Below, piece by piece: positions 45,316 to 54,563 of a stretch of DNA of 64,000 nucleotides (position 1 is its first letter; every line of letters starts with the position of its first letter). The DNA comes from Chloroflexota bacterium (GTDB lineage: Bacteria; Chloroflexota; UBA6077; CF-72). Under the pieces are notes generated by a model, which was not told the origin of the DNA, made no database searches, and was given only the letters and a program-made list of their open reading frames with translations. The stretch lies in NCBI GenBank assembly GCA_019239775.1, contig JAFAZN010000098.1:19594-83593 (forward strand), written 5' to 3'. The position numbers and the translations under genes are program-made.

Positions 45316-46191
45316 TCAGATACCTAGAGTGCGAAGGTACTCGCGGCTAGCCCGCGCACTTTCGCCGGGCGCGAGCCAGGTTGAATCCTGCTCGACCATG
45401 AGCCAGCCAGCGTAGTCGATCTCGCCCAACACCGCGAGCAGGCCAGGGATGTCGAGGACACCGCGGCCAAGCTCGGTGAACACACGGCGGCGGATGCCTT
45501 CCTCGAAACCAAGGCGCTCGCGCCTCAATGCCTCGAGCGCGTCGCCGTCGACGTCTTTCAAATGGACGTACGCGATGCGCTGCGGGTGACTTCGAATGAC
45601 CTCGATGGGGTCCATTCCGCCGTAGAGCGCGTGGCCGACGTCCCAGACGAGCTTCAACTCCTGCCCTGGAATGCGCAAGAGTACTTCCTCCAGGTCCGAG
45701 CGAGTTTCAACCCAGGTCCCGGCGTGGGCATGGAAGAGTGGCTGCAGGCCGAAGATTCGTGCGGTGTTTGCGGCTCGACGGACCCGGTCCGCGAGAAGGT
45801 CCCACTCGCGCGTGCTGAGCTGTGGGCCTTCGGCGGCGCGGCCGGCGCAGGCCTTCCGTTCGGGTGTGCCCTGGTCCGCGAGGTTCACAAACGTAGCGCC
45901 GACGTCTCGCAGAAGCTCGCAGATGGTCGCCACATGCGTGAGGTCGTCTTCGGCGCTGGCGGCGAGCAGGGGCAGGCCGCACCACCCCGACGTGAGCTCG
46001 AGCCCACAGGCGTGCAGCGCACTGCGCAAAACCACAGGATCTCTGGGAAAGCCGTCTCCAAGTTCGGTGGCCGAGTATCCGCAGGAGGCGATCTCGTCGA
46101 GCACGCTTTCGTAGGGCACCGTTGGAGCGAGTTCGCCGCGGAGATCTTCGTTGTTCCAGGTGATCGGCGCGAAGCCGAGACGAAATTTCAC
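45316..46191 (-). CDS. Sugar phosphate isomerase/epimerase (IolE-like TIM barrel)
   Basis: 291 aa; 'FRLGFAPITWNNEDLRGE', 'LKLVWDVGHALYGGMDPIEVIRSHPQRIAYVHLKDVDGD'. Confidence 0.88.
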   Translation of the reverse strand: MKFRLGFAPITWNNEDLRGELAPTVPYESVLDEIASCGYSATELGDGFPRDPVVLRSALHACGLELTSGWCGLPLLAASAEDDLTHVATICELLRDVGATFVNLADQGTPERKACAGRAAEGPQLSTREWDLLADRVRRAANTARIFGLQPLFHAHAGTWVETRSDLEEVLLRIPGQELKLVWDVGHALYGGMDPIEVIRSHPQRIAYVHLKDVDGDALEALRRERLGFEEGIRRRVFTELGRGVLDIPGLLAVLGEIDYAGWLMVEQDSTWLAPGESARASREYLRTLGI

Positions 46192-47255
46192 ACAGGCGGG
46201 GGAGCAGTGGAGCCGCGCACGATGAGCTCGTTCGGCAGCAGCACGTTCGGCTGGGTACTGGCTTCAACCGGCGCCACGCCGTCTTCGATGACCCGCAACA
46301 GCAGGTCGGCGGCCTGTTCGCCCAACTGGCGGATCGGCTGGCCGACCGTCGTCAGCGGCGGATTGGCCAGCGCCGCGAAGGGAATGTTGTCGAAGCCGAT
46401 GATCGAGACGTCATCTGGCACGCGGCGGCCGCTGGCGCGCGCCGCCTCGAGCGCGCCGAGAGCCATGAGGTCGTTCAGGACGAAGATGGCGGTGAGCTGT
46501 GGAGCGTGCTCCAGCAGCTCGGTGGTTGCCTGGTGGCCACCCTCGATCTGGTGATTGCCGTACATGCTCGGGACGGCGGTGCGATCCACGCCCATCCCCG
46601 TTTCGCGCAGCACGTCGAGGAAGCCGGCCTCGCGATCGGCCATGCCCTCGTCGAGCGGAAGGGCGCTGATGATGCCAATCTGGCGGTGGCCCAGTTCGAG
46701 GATGTGCTGCGCCGCCAGCCGGCCGCCCTGGCGATTGTCTGCGCAGACCGTGGGCACACTGGCCATCGGGCTGTGCACTAGCACCACCGCCAGACCTTCC
46801 TCCACCGCTCGCTGGATATGTGCCAGGATCGGACTCATCTCGTCGCCCAGGCAATAGATCGCGCCGGCCAACTGTTGCGAGCGCACGAGCTCCAGGTAGG
46901 ACTCTTCCCGCTCCGGGTCGTATTCGCTGTTGCCGAGGACCAACGTGTAGCCGCGATCGCGGACCCGATCTTCGGCGCCCAACGCAAACGCCGGAAAGTA
47001 GGGATTGCGGATATCAGGGATGATCAGGCCAAGCGCGAAAGGTCGTCGCCAGACCAGGCTCTGAGCCACCCGATTGGGGCGATAGCCCAGCCGTTGAATG
47101 ACGTCTTCGACGCGCTGGCGGGTCGCACCGCTGGTCGGGCGTTTTCCGGAGAGCACGTGCGAGACCGTGCTGATCGAGACGCTGGCCGCACGGGCGACGT
47201 CTCGGATCGTCACGGCATTCGGACGCGGGTCTTGATCTTCGCGGTCTCGGGCCAC
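46188..47255 (-). CDS. LacI family transcriptional regulator
   Basis: 355 aa; 'VTIRDVARAASVSISTVSHVLSGKRPTSGATRQRVEDVIQRLGYRPNRVAQSL'. Confidence 0.95.
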   Translation of the reverse strand: MARDREDQDPRPNAVTIRDVARAASVSISTVSHVLSGKRPTSGATRQRVEDVIQRLGYRPNRVAQSLVWRRPFALGLIIPDIRNPYFPAFALGAEDRVRDRGYTLVLGNSEYDPEREESYLELVRSQQLAGAIYCLGDEMSPILAHIQRAVEEGLAVVLVHSPMASVPTVCADNRQGGRLAAQHILELGHRQIGIISALPLDEGMADREAGFLDVLRETGMGVDRTAVPSMYGNHQIEGGHQATTELLEHAPQLTAIFVLNDLMALGALEAARASGRRVPDDVSIIGFDNIPFAALANPPLTTVGQPIRQLGEQAADLLLRVIEDGVAPVEASTQPNVLLPNELIVRGSTAPPPV

Positions 47256-47296
47256 GGAAACTGGCCCGTAGAGTACACGTCTGACAGTCGCTTCAG

Positions 47297-49603
47297 CTAT
47301 GCAACCACTGAGCGGGCTTCGTACGCGCGGTCCAGATCTCCCAGCCGTTCGAAGAGATCCGCCGCGTCGCGCGCCAGCGATTGCGCGCGTGGTGGATCGC
47401 CGCGGCGTTGCGCGACGCGAGCCTGGCCAAGTCGTGAGTGCGCCACGATGGCGCGAGCGCCCGCCGGAGCCGCCAGCGCTTCGGCGGCCTCAAACGCGTA
47501 CTGGGCGTGCTCGAGCTCCCCGCATGAAAGCGCGATTTCGCCGAGGTCCTTCCGTACGTTGGCTTCGGTGACGGCATCGCGCAGATCCATGCCGAGTACG
47601 GCTTCATAGAGCTCACGCGCGGAGTCGAGGCGGCCGGAGAGGCGCAGGAGGTCCGCGCGGCTGGCGCGCACGATCGCCACATCGTCACCGTGTCCGTGCT
47701 CCGCCAGCAGTGCTTCGGCCTGCATGAGCAGGCGCTCGGCTTCGGCGTTGTTGCCGCGAGCGCGCGTGGCGCGGCCGAGCAACCGCAGCGCGTGCCCGCG
47801 GCCGCGCAGGTCACCCGCGTTGCCCAGGATTTCAACTGCCTCGCGGGCGCGTTGGGCGACTTCGGCGTAGCCACCACTGCCAAGCTCGTAGTGCAGTACG
47901 CCGAGGCGGTAGAGGTTCCAGCCTTCGGCGCGGGCATCGTCGAGGCGGCGGGCGGCCTCGATGGCGCGGTGGAACAGCACCAGTCCCTCCGACCAGGCGC
48001 CGCCGAGCGAAAACACGTTGCGCAGACCGTGCGCCAGCTGCAGGATGGCTCGATCGAAGACAGCGCCCGGTGGATCGGCCTCGCGCTCGCGCGCTTGGGC
48101 GCTGCTTGCTTCGAGAACCGCCATGATGTTCGGCAGCTCGCGTTCGAGGCGGCGAAACGAGCGCCAGTTGAACGCTGCGCCGCCCCATATTTCTGAGAGG
48201 CCGGCGTAGTGCTCGGCCAGGCGTGCGAGCGCGCAGCGTTGCAGCGTCGCGGGCAACGGCAAGTGCGCCATGACGAAGCTGCGCGTGACGGCGTGGAGCT
48301 CGTACTGGCGGGCCTCATCCGTTGGCGGACCACTGGCCTCCAGCAGCGAGGTCTCGAGCAGCTCGTCGAGGGCACCCTCGGCAGACTCTCCGCCGGCCGC
48401 GAGCAGGGTCGCCCGATACGCCGGTGCGACCAGCAGCGGCAGGGTGGCCAGGAGGTCGTGCGCGGGCGGTCGGAGACCGGCAATGGATGCGGCGAACATC
48501 TCGCCAAAAACCTCGCCCTCGGCGCGGGCGAGGCGTTGTCGAACGCGTTCGACGGTCTGTCCGCGGCGCAACTGGGCAACGGCCCAGCCGGCCAGGAGCG
48601 GGTAACGCGCCGCGGCCGTCAGGGGGTCCTCGGCGCCAGCCAGGGCGCGGCCCATCTCAGGGGCGCCCTGGCGTTCGGCCTCTGCCAGGACGAGCTCGCG
48701 CACGGCATCAGGGCCGAGCGGATCGGGCAGAAGGGCGCGGACTTCGCTCGGCAGGCGACGGCGACCAGTTACGAGCGCACGGCTGCGGCCCGGCAGGTCG
48801 GCCAGGAAGGCGAGGACGGCGGCGTCGCCGCGATCGACGTCGTCGACCAGGAGAAGGACAGCGCGTTTGCTCAGCAGATCGCGCACGGCCTGGCGGCGGT
48901 CTTCGAGGCCGCGTGCCAGCAGGCCCGGGTAATCCAGCGTGCGGGCGACCGCTTCCAGGACCATCGCCAGGCCGCTGCCGTCAGTGCAGGCGACCCACAC
49001 GAACGCGTCGAACAGCGGCACGCTGTGATGTGTGTCGGCGGATACCGGTTGCCAGGCCCGGCCGGCGACCTCGCACGCGTCTGCCACGGCGTGCAGCAGT
49101 GCGGTCTTGCCCGAGCCGCCCGGGCCTTCGATGCCTACGATGGTGCCGCCCGGTTCGTCGAGCAGACGCAACAGCGTGGCAATCTCGCGCTCGCGGCCAA
49201 TGAAGCGCTGGTACTCAGGGAGGGGTCGGTTACTCGGGACCGGACGGTCCTGGATTTCGGACCACAGGTGTTCCGCGAATGCCCCCATCGCGGTACGCCG
49301 GTAGCGATAGAACGTGGACTCGTTCGTAGACAGCTCCTGCCAGCGCCGCTTGGCGACCACGTGCTCGCTCAGCGTGGCGTGGAGCTTTTCATCCTCGTCG
49401 AGGTCGGCGCGGTTCAGCGGCAACTCGCTCAGCGTGGACGTGCGGAACCAGCGGTCAACGAGCACGGCCACCGCCTGACGTGCAGTTGGGCCCGCTTCGC
49501 GCAGCACACGACCAAGGCCGCCGCCCGCCGGAATTGGCGGTTCGGCGCCTGAGGCAAGCGCCGTGAGCAGCTCCCGCACGGTCTCGGCAAAGGCCATGTC
49601 CAT
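47297..49603 (-). CDS. STAND (NB-ARC-like) NTPase with TPR-type C-terminal repeats
   Basis: Likely start MDMAFAETVRELL; Walker A 'GIEGPGGSGKTALLHAVADA', Walker B 'AVLLLVDDVDRGDAAVLAFLADLPGRSRALVTGRR', helical-repeat C-terminal half. Confidence 0.85.
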   Translation of the reverse strand: MDMAFAETVRELLTALASGAEPPIPAGGGLGRVLREAGPTARQAVAVLVDRWFRTSTLSELPLNRADLDEDEKLHATLSEHVVAKRRWQELSTNESTFYRYRRTAMGAFAEHLWSEIQDRPVPSNRPLPEYQRFIGREREIATLLRLLDEPGGTIVGIEGPGGSGKTALLHAVADACEVAGRAWQPVSADTHHSVPLFDAFVWVACTDGSGLAMVLEAVARTLDYPGLLARGLEDRRQAVRDLLSKRAVLLLVDDVDRGDAAVLAFLADLPGRSRALVTGRRRLPSEVRALLPDPLGPDAVRELVLAEAERQGAPEMGRALAGAEDPLTAAARYPLLAGWAVAQLRRGQTVERVRQRLARAEGEVFGEMFAASIAGLRPPAHDLLATLPLLVAPAYRATLLAAGGESAEGALDELLETSLLEASGPPTDEARQYELHAVTRSFVMAHLPLPATLQRCALARLAEHYAGLSEIWGGAAFNWRSFRRLERELPNIMAVLEASSAQAREREADPPGAVFDRAILQLAHGLRNVFSLGGAWSEGLVLFHRAIEAARRLDDARAEGWNLYRLGVLHYELGSGGYAEVAQRAREAVEILGNAGDLRGRGHALRLLGRATRARGNNAEAERLLMQAEALLAEHGHGDDVAIVRASRADLLRLSGRLDSARELYEAVLGMDLRDAVTEANVRKDLGEIALSCGELEHAQYAFEAAEALAAPAGARAIVAHSRLGQARVAQRRGDPPRAQSLARDAADLFERLGDLDRAYEARSVVA

Positions 49604-49674
49604 CGATCTAGGGCGCAATTCTCTCACGCGAGGCGCTGCGCTGGTCCGTGCGCGTGAAAGCAATGTGGCAGCGC

Positions 49675-49692
49675 TGTGAGAGGCCTCTTACA
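49675..49692. promoter_or_regulatory. Near-perfect 18-bp palindrome in the STAND/citrate synthase divergent intergenic region
   Basis: TGTGAGAGGCCTCTTACA; symmetric except one pair. Confidence 0.4.
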
Positions 49693-49727
49693 ACCGCAGG
49701 GGCGTATGGTTTCACTTAAGGAGTGAG

Positions 49728-50945
49728 GTGCTCACAGTGACGTCAGCAACCGCGAATCAGCCCCAATCGCAGACACAACCCAAGCCGGCGCCAGGCGCGG
49801 CCGGCTCGCTCAAGGATGTCATCGCCGCCCCGACGGCGATCTGCACCATAGACGGCCTTGCCGGCAAATTGATCTACCGCGGGTACTCGATTGAAGACCT
49901 GGCGGCCAACGCCTCGTTCGAGGAAGTCGTCTACCTGCTGTGGGAAGGCGAGCTGCCCAACAAGCAGCAGCTCGAGGCGTTCACCAAGCGGCTGTCCGAG
50001 AACCGCAACGTCGACCCGGTCATCATCGAGCACCTGCGCATGATTCCCAAGGATGCGCACCCGCTCGCGGCGCTGCGTAGCGGCGTGTCGATGCTGGCTC
50101 ACAGCGACCCCGATTCGGAGTCGATGGACCCGGCCAAGACGCGGGCCAAAGCCGAGCGCCTGATCGGTCAGGTGCCGACGATCGTGACCGCCCGTGCACG
50201 ATTGCGCGACGGCAATGAGCCGATCCCGCCCAGACCTGACCTACCAGCCGCGTCGAACTTCCTGTGGATGCTCTTCGGCAAGGAGCCGGACGACATCACC
50301 GCGCATGCCATGGACGTGGCCTTCACTCTGCACGCCGAGCACGAGTTCAACGCATCGTCGTTTGCCGCGCGCGTCGCGGCAGGCACGTACGTGGACCTGC
50401 ACAGCTGCATGGTTGCTGCGTTGGCCACGTTGAAGGGCCCGCGACACGGCGGCGCCAACGAGGACGTGATCGAGATGATCGAGGAGGTCGGCTCGCCCGA
50501 CCGTGCCGACGCGTGGGCGCGCGATCGTCTGCAGCGCTACCTGTCCGCCTCACGCGAAGAGCGTGCGCGGCCAGAGCTGCGCTTCCCAGGCATGGGTCAC
50601 GCGGTCTACAAGACGTGGGATCCACGCGCGCGCATCCTCCAGAAGCTCGCCGCTTCGGTCGCCGATACGGTTGGTGAGGGGTGGATCGCGGACATCCAGG
50701 AGAAGGTCCGCACGGTGGCCGCCGAAGGCCTGGGGTTGAACCCCAACGTCGACTACTACTCGGCGGGGCTGTACCACTCGCTGCGGATTCCGACCGACAT
50801 CTTTACCAGCATCTTCGCGACGGCACGGACGGCTGGCTACGTCGCACACATCGAAGAGCAGCTCAAGGGTGGGCGGTTGATCCGGCCGCGCGGTGAGTAC
50901 ACCGGACCCGCCGAGCGGCCGTTCGTCCCAATCGAGAAGCGCTAA
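49728..50945 (+). CDS. Citrate synthase / 2-methylcitrate synthase family
   Basis: 405 aa; 'LIYRGYSIEDLAANASFEEVVYLLWEGELP', 'LKGPRHGGANEDVIEMI', 'FPGMGHAVYKTWDPRARIL', 'NVDYYSAGLYHSLRIPTDIFTSIFATARTAGYVAHIEEQL'. Confidence 0.95.
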   Translation: MLTVTSATANQPQSQTQPKPAPGAAGSLKDVIAAPTAICTIDGLAGKLIYRGYSIEDLAANASFEEVVYLLWEGELPNKQQLEAFTKRLSENRNVDPVIIEHLRMIPKDAHPLAALRSGVSMLAHSDPDSESMDPAKTRAKAERLIGQVPTIVTARARLRDGNEPIPPRPDLPAASNFLWMLFGKEPDDITAHAMDVAFTLHAEHEFNASSFAARVAAGTYVDLHSCMVAALATLKGPRHGGANEDVIEMIEEVGSPDRADAWARDRLQRYLSASREERARPELRFPGMGHAVYKTWDPRARILQKLAASVADTVGEGWIADIQEKVRTVAAEGLGLNPNVDYYSAGLYHSLRIPTDIFTSIFATARTAGYVAHIEEQLKGGRLIRPRGEYTGPAERPFVPIEKR

Positions 50946-51466
50946 CTCGGCCAGTCCTGACCGCAGGTGGGGCACACGCGGCCCTGGGTCTCGGCGCCTT
51001 CGCCTACGGGCGGCGAGACCGTCGGCTCGAAGCCGCTGGGTGTGCCGCACTTGCGGCACTGGTCGGGCGGATCTTTGCCTCGCTCGGTGTCGCCGCAGAC
51101 CTGGCAGACCCAGCTCAAGGCGATTTCGCGCACGAGGTCGGCGCGGCTGACAATGCCCACCAGTTTCTGGCCGCGCAGCACGGGAACGCGCTTGATACGG
51201 CGGTGCACCAGCAGGTAGCGCACCTCGTCGACGCTGGTGTCCTCCATGACGCTGATCACGTCGCGCGACATTGCGTCTTTGGCGATGTGGGCAGTGGGCT
51301 TGGCGATCAGGTCAAACTCGCTGATCACGCCGACGATATGGCCGGCGTCATCACAGACCGGTAGACCGCTGATGCGGTGACGATCCAGAACCTGGGCGAC
51401 TTCGCGCGTAGTCGCGTCTTCGGTGACGCTGATTACGTTCGGCGTCATGATCTCGCCAACCTTCAT
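50942..51466 (-). CDS. CBS-pair domain protein with C-terminal rubredoxin-like/zinc-ribbon region
   Basis: Start MKVGEIMTPNVISVTEDATTREVAQVLDRHRISGLPVCDD; C-terminal 'WVCQVCGDTERGKDPPDQCRKCGTPSG' and 'VCPTCGQDW'. Confidence 0.9.
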   Translation of the reverse strand: MKVGEIMTPNVISVTEDATTREVAQVLDRHRISGLPVCDDAGHIVGVISEFDLIAKPTAHIAKDAMSRDVISVMEDTSVDEVRYLLVHRRIKRVPVLRGQKLVGIVSRADLVREIALSWVCQVCGDTERGKDPPDQCRKCGTPSGFEPTVSPPVGEGAETQGRVCPTCGQDWPS

Positions 51467-51539
51467 GGCCACCCCTTGCGAGCAATACAAAAGCGTACAC
51501 CTTCATGCCACTCAGGTTTCTGCGGTGAGCGCACGCACG

Positions 51540-51945
51540 CACCTGGAGGTATCCCTCACGGAGGCGGGTTCCCTGACGCAGGAGTGTTCCCTCACGGAGG
51601 TGTCGCATCACGGAGGTGTGCCTCACGGAGGTATGTCCCTCGAAGGTATGTCCCTCACGGAGTTCCAACCCACGGAGTGATGCCTCCACGCCGTAACAGG
51701 TTTGACCAAGGTATGGACCTCAAAGGTACGTCCCTCACGGAGTTCCAACCCACGGAGTGATGTCTCTAGACAGTAACGGGTTTGACCAGGGTATGGACCT
51801 CAAAGGTACGTCCCTCATGAAGTTCGAACCCACGGAGTGATGCCTCCACGCAGTAACGGGTTTCCACCAAGGTATGGACCTCGAAGGTTTCTCGTACCGA
51901 GTGCAACCCCACGGGACGGCAAACCCGCGGGAGTACAAACCACGA
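51540..51945. repeat. ~16-bp repeat array with embedded 80-bp higher-order repeat, upstream of nuo operon
   Basis: cacggagtgatg recurs at 51671, 51751 and 51831 (80-bp period). The 5' part carries cacggaggt units (tccctcacggaggtgtcgcatcacggaggtgtgcctcacggaggtatg). Confidence 0.9.
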
Positions 51946-52047
51946 GGGCATGTTTGTCAGTGGCCGGGCGGCACCTTGCCTTATACTTGCGGCACGTAAC
52001 CCTTGCGCGACTGATGCGGTTGGCCCGCATCCCCGCGCCGTCTTTTG

Positions 52048-52398
52048 ATGGCCATGCCGTCACTCGTTGTCTATCTCACCCTGGCGATCCTGCTTGTGGC
52101 TGCGCTGCTGCTGGTCACCGGCCGTCTATCGCCGCGCTTTCCGAGTCCGGCCAAGGCCCGACCGTATGAGAGCGGTGTCTCCGAGCCGATCACCACGCAG
52201 ACGCGGTGGCCGGTGCGCTTTGCGCTGTTGGGCATGTTGTTTCTGATCTTCGACGTGGAAGCCCTGTTCTTCTACCCGTGGGCGGTGGTCCTGCGCGACC
52301 TAGGCTGGAGCGGCATTCTGGCGATCCTGAGCTTCTTCGTCGTGCTGGGTGCGGGCTACATCTATGCCCGCCAGCGAGGAGCCCTGGAGTGGCGATAA
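52048..52398 (+). CDS. nuoA: NADH-quinone oxidoreductase subunit A
   Basis: '[13 protein letters not shown]...[26 protein letters not shown]'. Confidence 0.95.
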   Translation: MAMPSLVVYLTLAILLVAALLLVTGRLSPRFPSPAKARPYESGVSEPITTQTRWPVRFALLGMLFLIFDVEALFFYPWAVVLRDLGWSGILAILSFFVVLGAGYIYARQRGALEWR

Positions 52399-52928
52399 CC
52401 AGCCCAAGCGATAGCGACCAGAGGTCCGGCGCGCCCGGCTACATCCTGAGCCGGCTCGAGGACTGGGCGCGTGAGTCCTCGCTGTGGCCAGTGACTTTTG
52501 GCCTGGCGTGCTGTGCCATCGAGATGATGGCGATGAGCGCGTCGCGCTTCGACGTGGCCCGCTTCGGTTCCGAACTGTTCCGTGCCTCGCCCCGCCAAGC
52601 TGACCTGATGATTGTGGCCGGACGCGTCTCGCAGAAGATGGCGCCCGTCCTGCGCGAGGTGTACGACCAGATGCCCGAGCCCAAGTGGGTCATCGCCATG
52701 GGCGACTGCGCCTCGTGCAGTGGTGTCTTCAACAACTATGCGCTGATCCAGGGCGTCGACAAGATCGTGCCGGTGGATATCTACGTGCCGGGCTGTCCGC
52801 CGACGCCGGATGCGCTGCTGGATTCGATCATCAAGCTCAAAGAACGCATCGCCGCCAAGAGCAGCGGCCGACATGGCGCCCAGACCGCCCCGGGCGTGAG
52901 CATTCCGCGCAACGGCACGGCGCGCTAA
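52389..52928 (+). CDS. nuoB: NADH-quinone oxidoreductase subunit B
   Basis: GTG start; '[78 protein letters not shown]...[16 protein letters not shown]'. Confidence 0.95.
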   Translation: MAITSPSDSDQRSGAPGYILSRLEDWARESSLWPVTFGLACCAIEMMAMSASRFDVARFGSELFRASPRQADLMIVAGRVSQKMAPVLREVYDQMPEPKWVIAMGDCASCSGVFNNYALIQGVDKIVPVDIYVPGCPPTPDALLDSIIKLKERIAAKSSGRHGAQTAPGVSIPRNGTAR

Positions 52929-53389
52929 TGGTGCTGGACGGTGTCTTTGCCGCGGACGCGATCAGTCTGCCCGCCGACGGCATCACCACCGTAAGCGTTC
53001 CGCTGGCCGAGCTCTCCAACAAGATCTCTCGAGTCCGGGATGACCTTGGTTACTCGCGATTCGTCGACCTCACGGCGGTAGACCGCCTGCGGCGCCAAGA
53101 TCGATTCGAGCTCGTCTATCTCTTCTATTCGCTGGATCGCCACGAGTGGCTGCGCGTCAAGAGTTGGACGGATGGTGAGGCACCGAGCATCACACCCAGC
53201 GTCCCGGCGGCGAACTGGTACGAGCGCGAACTGTTCGATCTGTTCGGCATCCAGTTCCACGGCCATCCAGGCCTGGCTCGCATCATGCTGCCAGACACCT
53301 GGCAGGGTCACCCGCTGCGCCGCACCGAACCCCTCGGCAGCGAACCGGTCGACTTCACCGTCACCCGCAAGGTCTATGGCCACGACTGA
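52928..53389 (+). CDS. nuoC: NADH-quinone oxidoreductase subunit C
   Basis: 'PSVPAANWYERELFDLFGIQFHGHPGLARIMLPDTWQGHPLRR'. Confidence 0.95.
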   Translation: MVLDGVFAADAISLPADGITTVSVPLAELSNKISRVRDDLGYSRFVDLTAVDRLRRQDRFELVYLFYSLDRHEWLRVKSWTDGEAPSITPSVPAANWYERELFDLFGIQFHGHPGLARIMLPDTWQGHPLRRTEPLGSEPVDFTVTRKVYGHD

Positions 53390-54563
53390 GACCGATCGCC
53401 GCGAGCTGCTGACCGTCAACATGGGTCCGCAGCACCCGTCCACGCACGGGGTGCTGCGCCTGGAGCTCACCCTCGACGGCGAGGTCGTCGTTCACTGCCG
53501 GCCGGTGATCGGGTACCTGCACACGGGCATCGAAAAGACGTTCGAAGCCAAGACGTACGTGCAGGGGGTGGTGCTGACCGATCGGATGGACTACCTGAAT
53601 CCGCTCGGCAACAACCTGGCGTACGCCCTCTCGATCGAAAAGCTGATGGACTGCCCGATCCCTCCACGCGCGGTCGTGCTGCGGGTGATCCTGGCCGAGC
53701 TGACGCGGCTGGCCTCGCACCTGATGTTCGTGGGCTCGATGGCGATCGACCTCGGTGCGACGTCGCCATTCCTGTACTGCTGGCGCGAGCGCGAGAAGAT
53801 CATGGACTTCTTCGAGGGCATCAGCGGCCAGCGCATGATGACCTCATTTATTCGGCCCGGCGGCGTTGCCCAAAACGTCGAACCCGCCATGCTCGACCGA
53901 ATTTCCGAATTCATCGAGGTCATGCCGGGCTACATCGATGCTTATGAGGAATTACTCACGGGAAACCCGATCTTCAGGGAACGCACCGAGGGCATTGGAC
54001 TGCTCCCCACCGATGACGCGTTGGCCTTAGGAGTCACGGGGCCAGCGCTGCGCGGCTCAGGGGTGGCTTTGGACATCCGCAAGTCGAACCCGTACTGCGG
54101 CTACGAGACGTACCAGTTCGAGGTGCCAACCGGCCGTGTCGGCGACTGTTTCGACCGCTACCTGGTGCGTGTGGCGGAGATGCGGGAGAGTGTGAAGATC
54201 TGTCGCCAGGCACTCGACCGAATGCCCGACGGCCCAGTTCACACGGAAGACCGCAAGGTCATGCCGCCGCCCAAAGAAGAGCTGGCCAAAAGCATGGAGG
54301 CGGTGATCCACCACTTCAAGCTGTGGACCGAAGGCATCCGGCCGCCAGTTGGCGAGGCGTACGTCGGCGTGGAATCACCGCGCGGCGAACTTGGCTTTTA
54401 CGTGGTCAGCGACGGATCAGGTCGGCCCATACGCGTGCACGAGCGCGCTCCCTCTTTCGCCAACCTTCAAGCACTGCCAAAGATCATCGAAGGCGGACTT
54501 GTGGCTGACGTGGTGGCGTGCATCGCCAGCATGGACCCGATCATGGGAGAGGTCGACCGTTGA
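53376..54563 (+). CDS. nuoD: NADH-quinone oxidoreductase subunit D
   Basis: Start MATTETDRRELLTVNMGPQHPSTHGVLRLELTLDGE; 'PVIGYLHTGIEKTFE', C-terminal 'ADVVACIASMDPIMGEVDR'. Confidence 0.95.
   Translation: MATTETDRRELLTVNMGPQHPSTHGVLRLELTLDGEVVVHCRPVIGYLHTGIEKTFEAKTYVQGVVLTDRMDYLNPLGNNLAYALSIEKLMDCPIPPRAVVLRVILAELTRLASHLMFVGSMAIDLGATSPFLYCWREREKIMDFFEGISGQRMMTSFIRPGGVAQNVEPAMLDRISEFIEVMPGYIDAYEELLTGNPIFRERTEGIGLLPTDDALALGVTGPALRGSGVALDIRKSNPYCGYETYQFEVPTGRVGDCFDRYLVRVAEMRESVKICRQALDRMPDGPVHTEDRKVMPPPKEELAKSMEAVIHHFKLWTEGIRPPVGEAYVGVESPRGELGFYVVSDGSGRPIRVHERAPSFANLQALPKIIEGGLVADVVACIASMDPIMGEVDR

Noticed and set aside
47293-48579. 428-aa minus-strand ORF in alternate frame of the STAND gene
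   Set aside because: Ser/Arg/Pro-rich shadow frame; the overlapping 788-aa frame carries the Walker motifs.
48209-49552. 447-aa plus-strand ORF antisense to the STAND gene
   Set aside because: No recognisable domains; explained by codon bias on the opposite strand.
51423-51945. Possible pentapeptide-like repeat protein (SLTEV.., SLTEF..) in the nuo upstream region
   Set aside because: The 80-bp period shifts frame each copy and the reading frames are short; better explained as a noncoding array.
51540-51945. CRISPR array
   Set aside because: Repeats are contiguous degenerate 16- and 80-bp units with no unique spacers of constant length and no cas genes. The same applies to 26555-26855 and 18300-18500.
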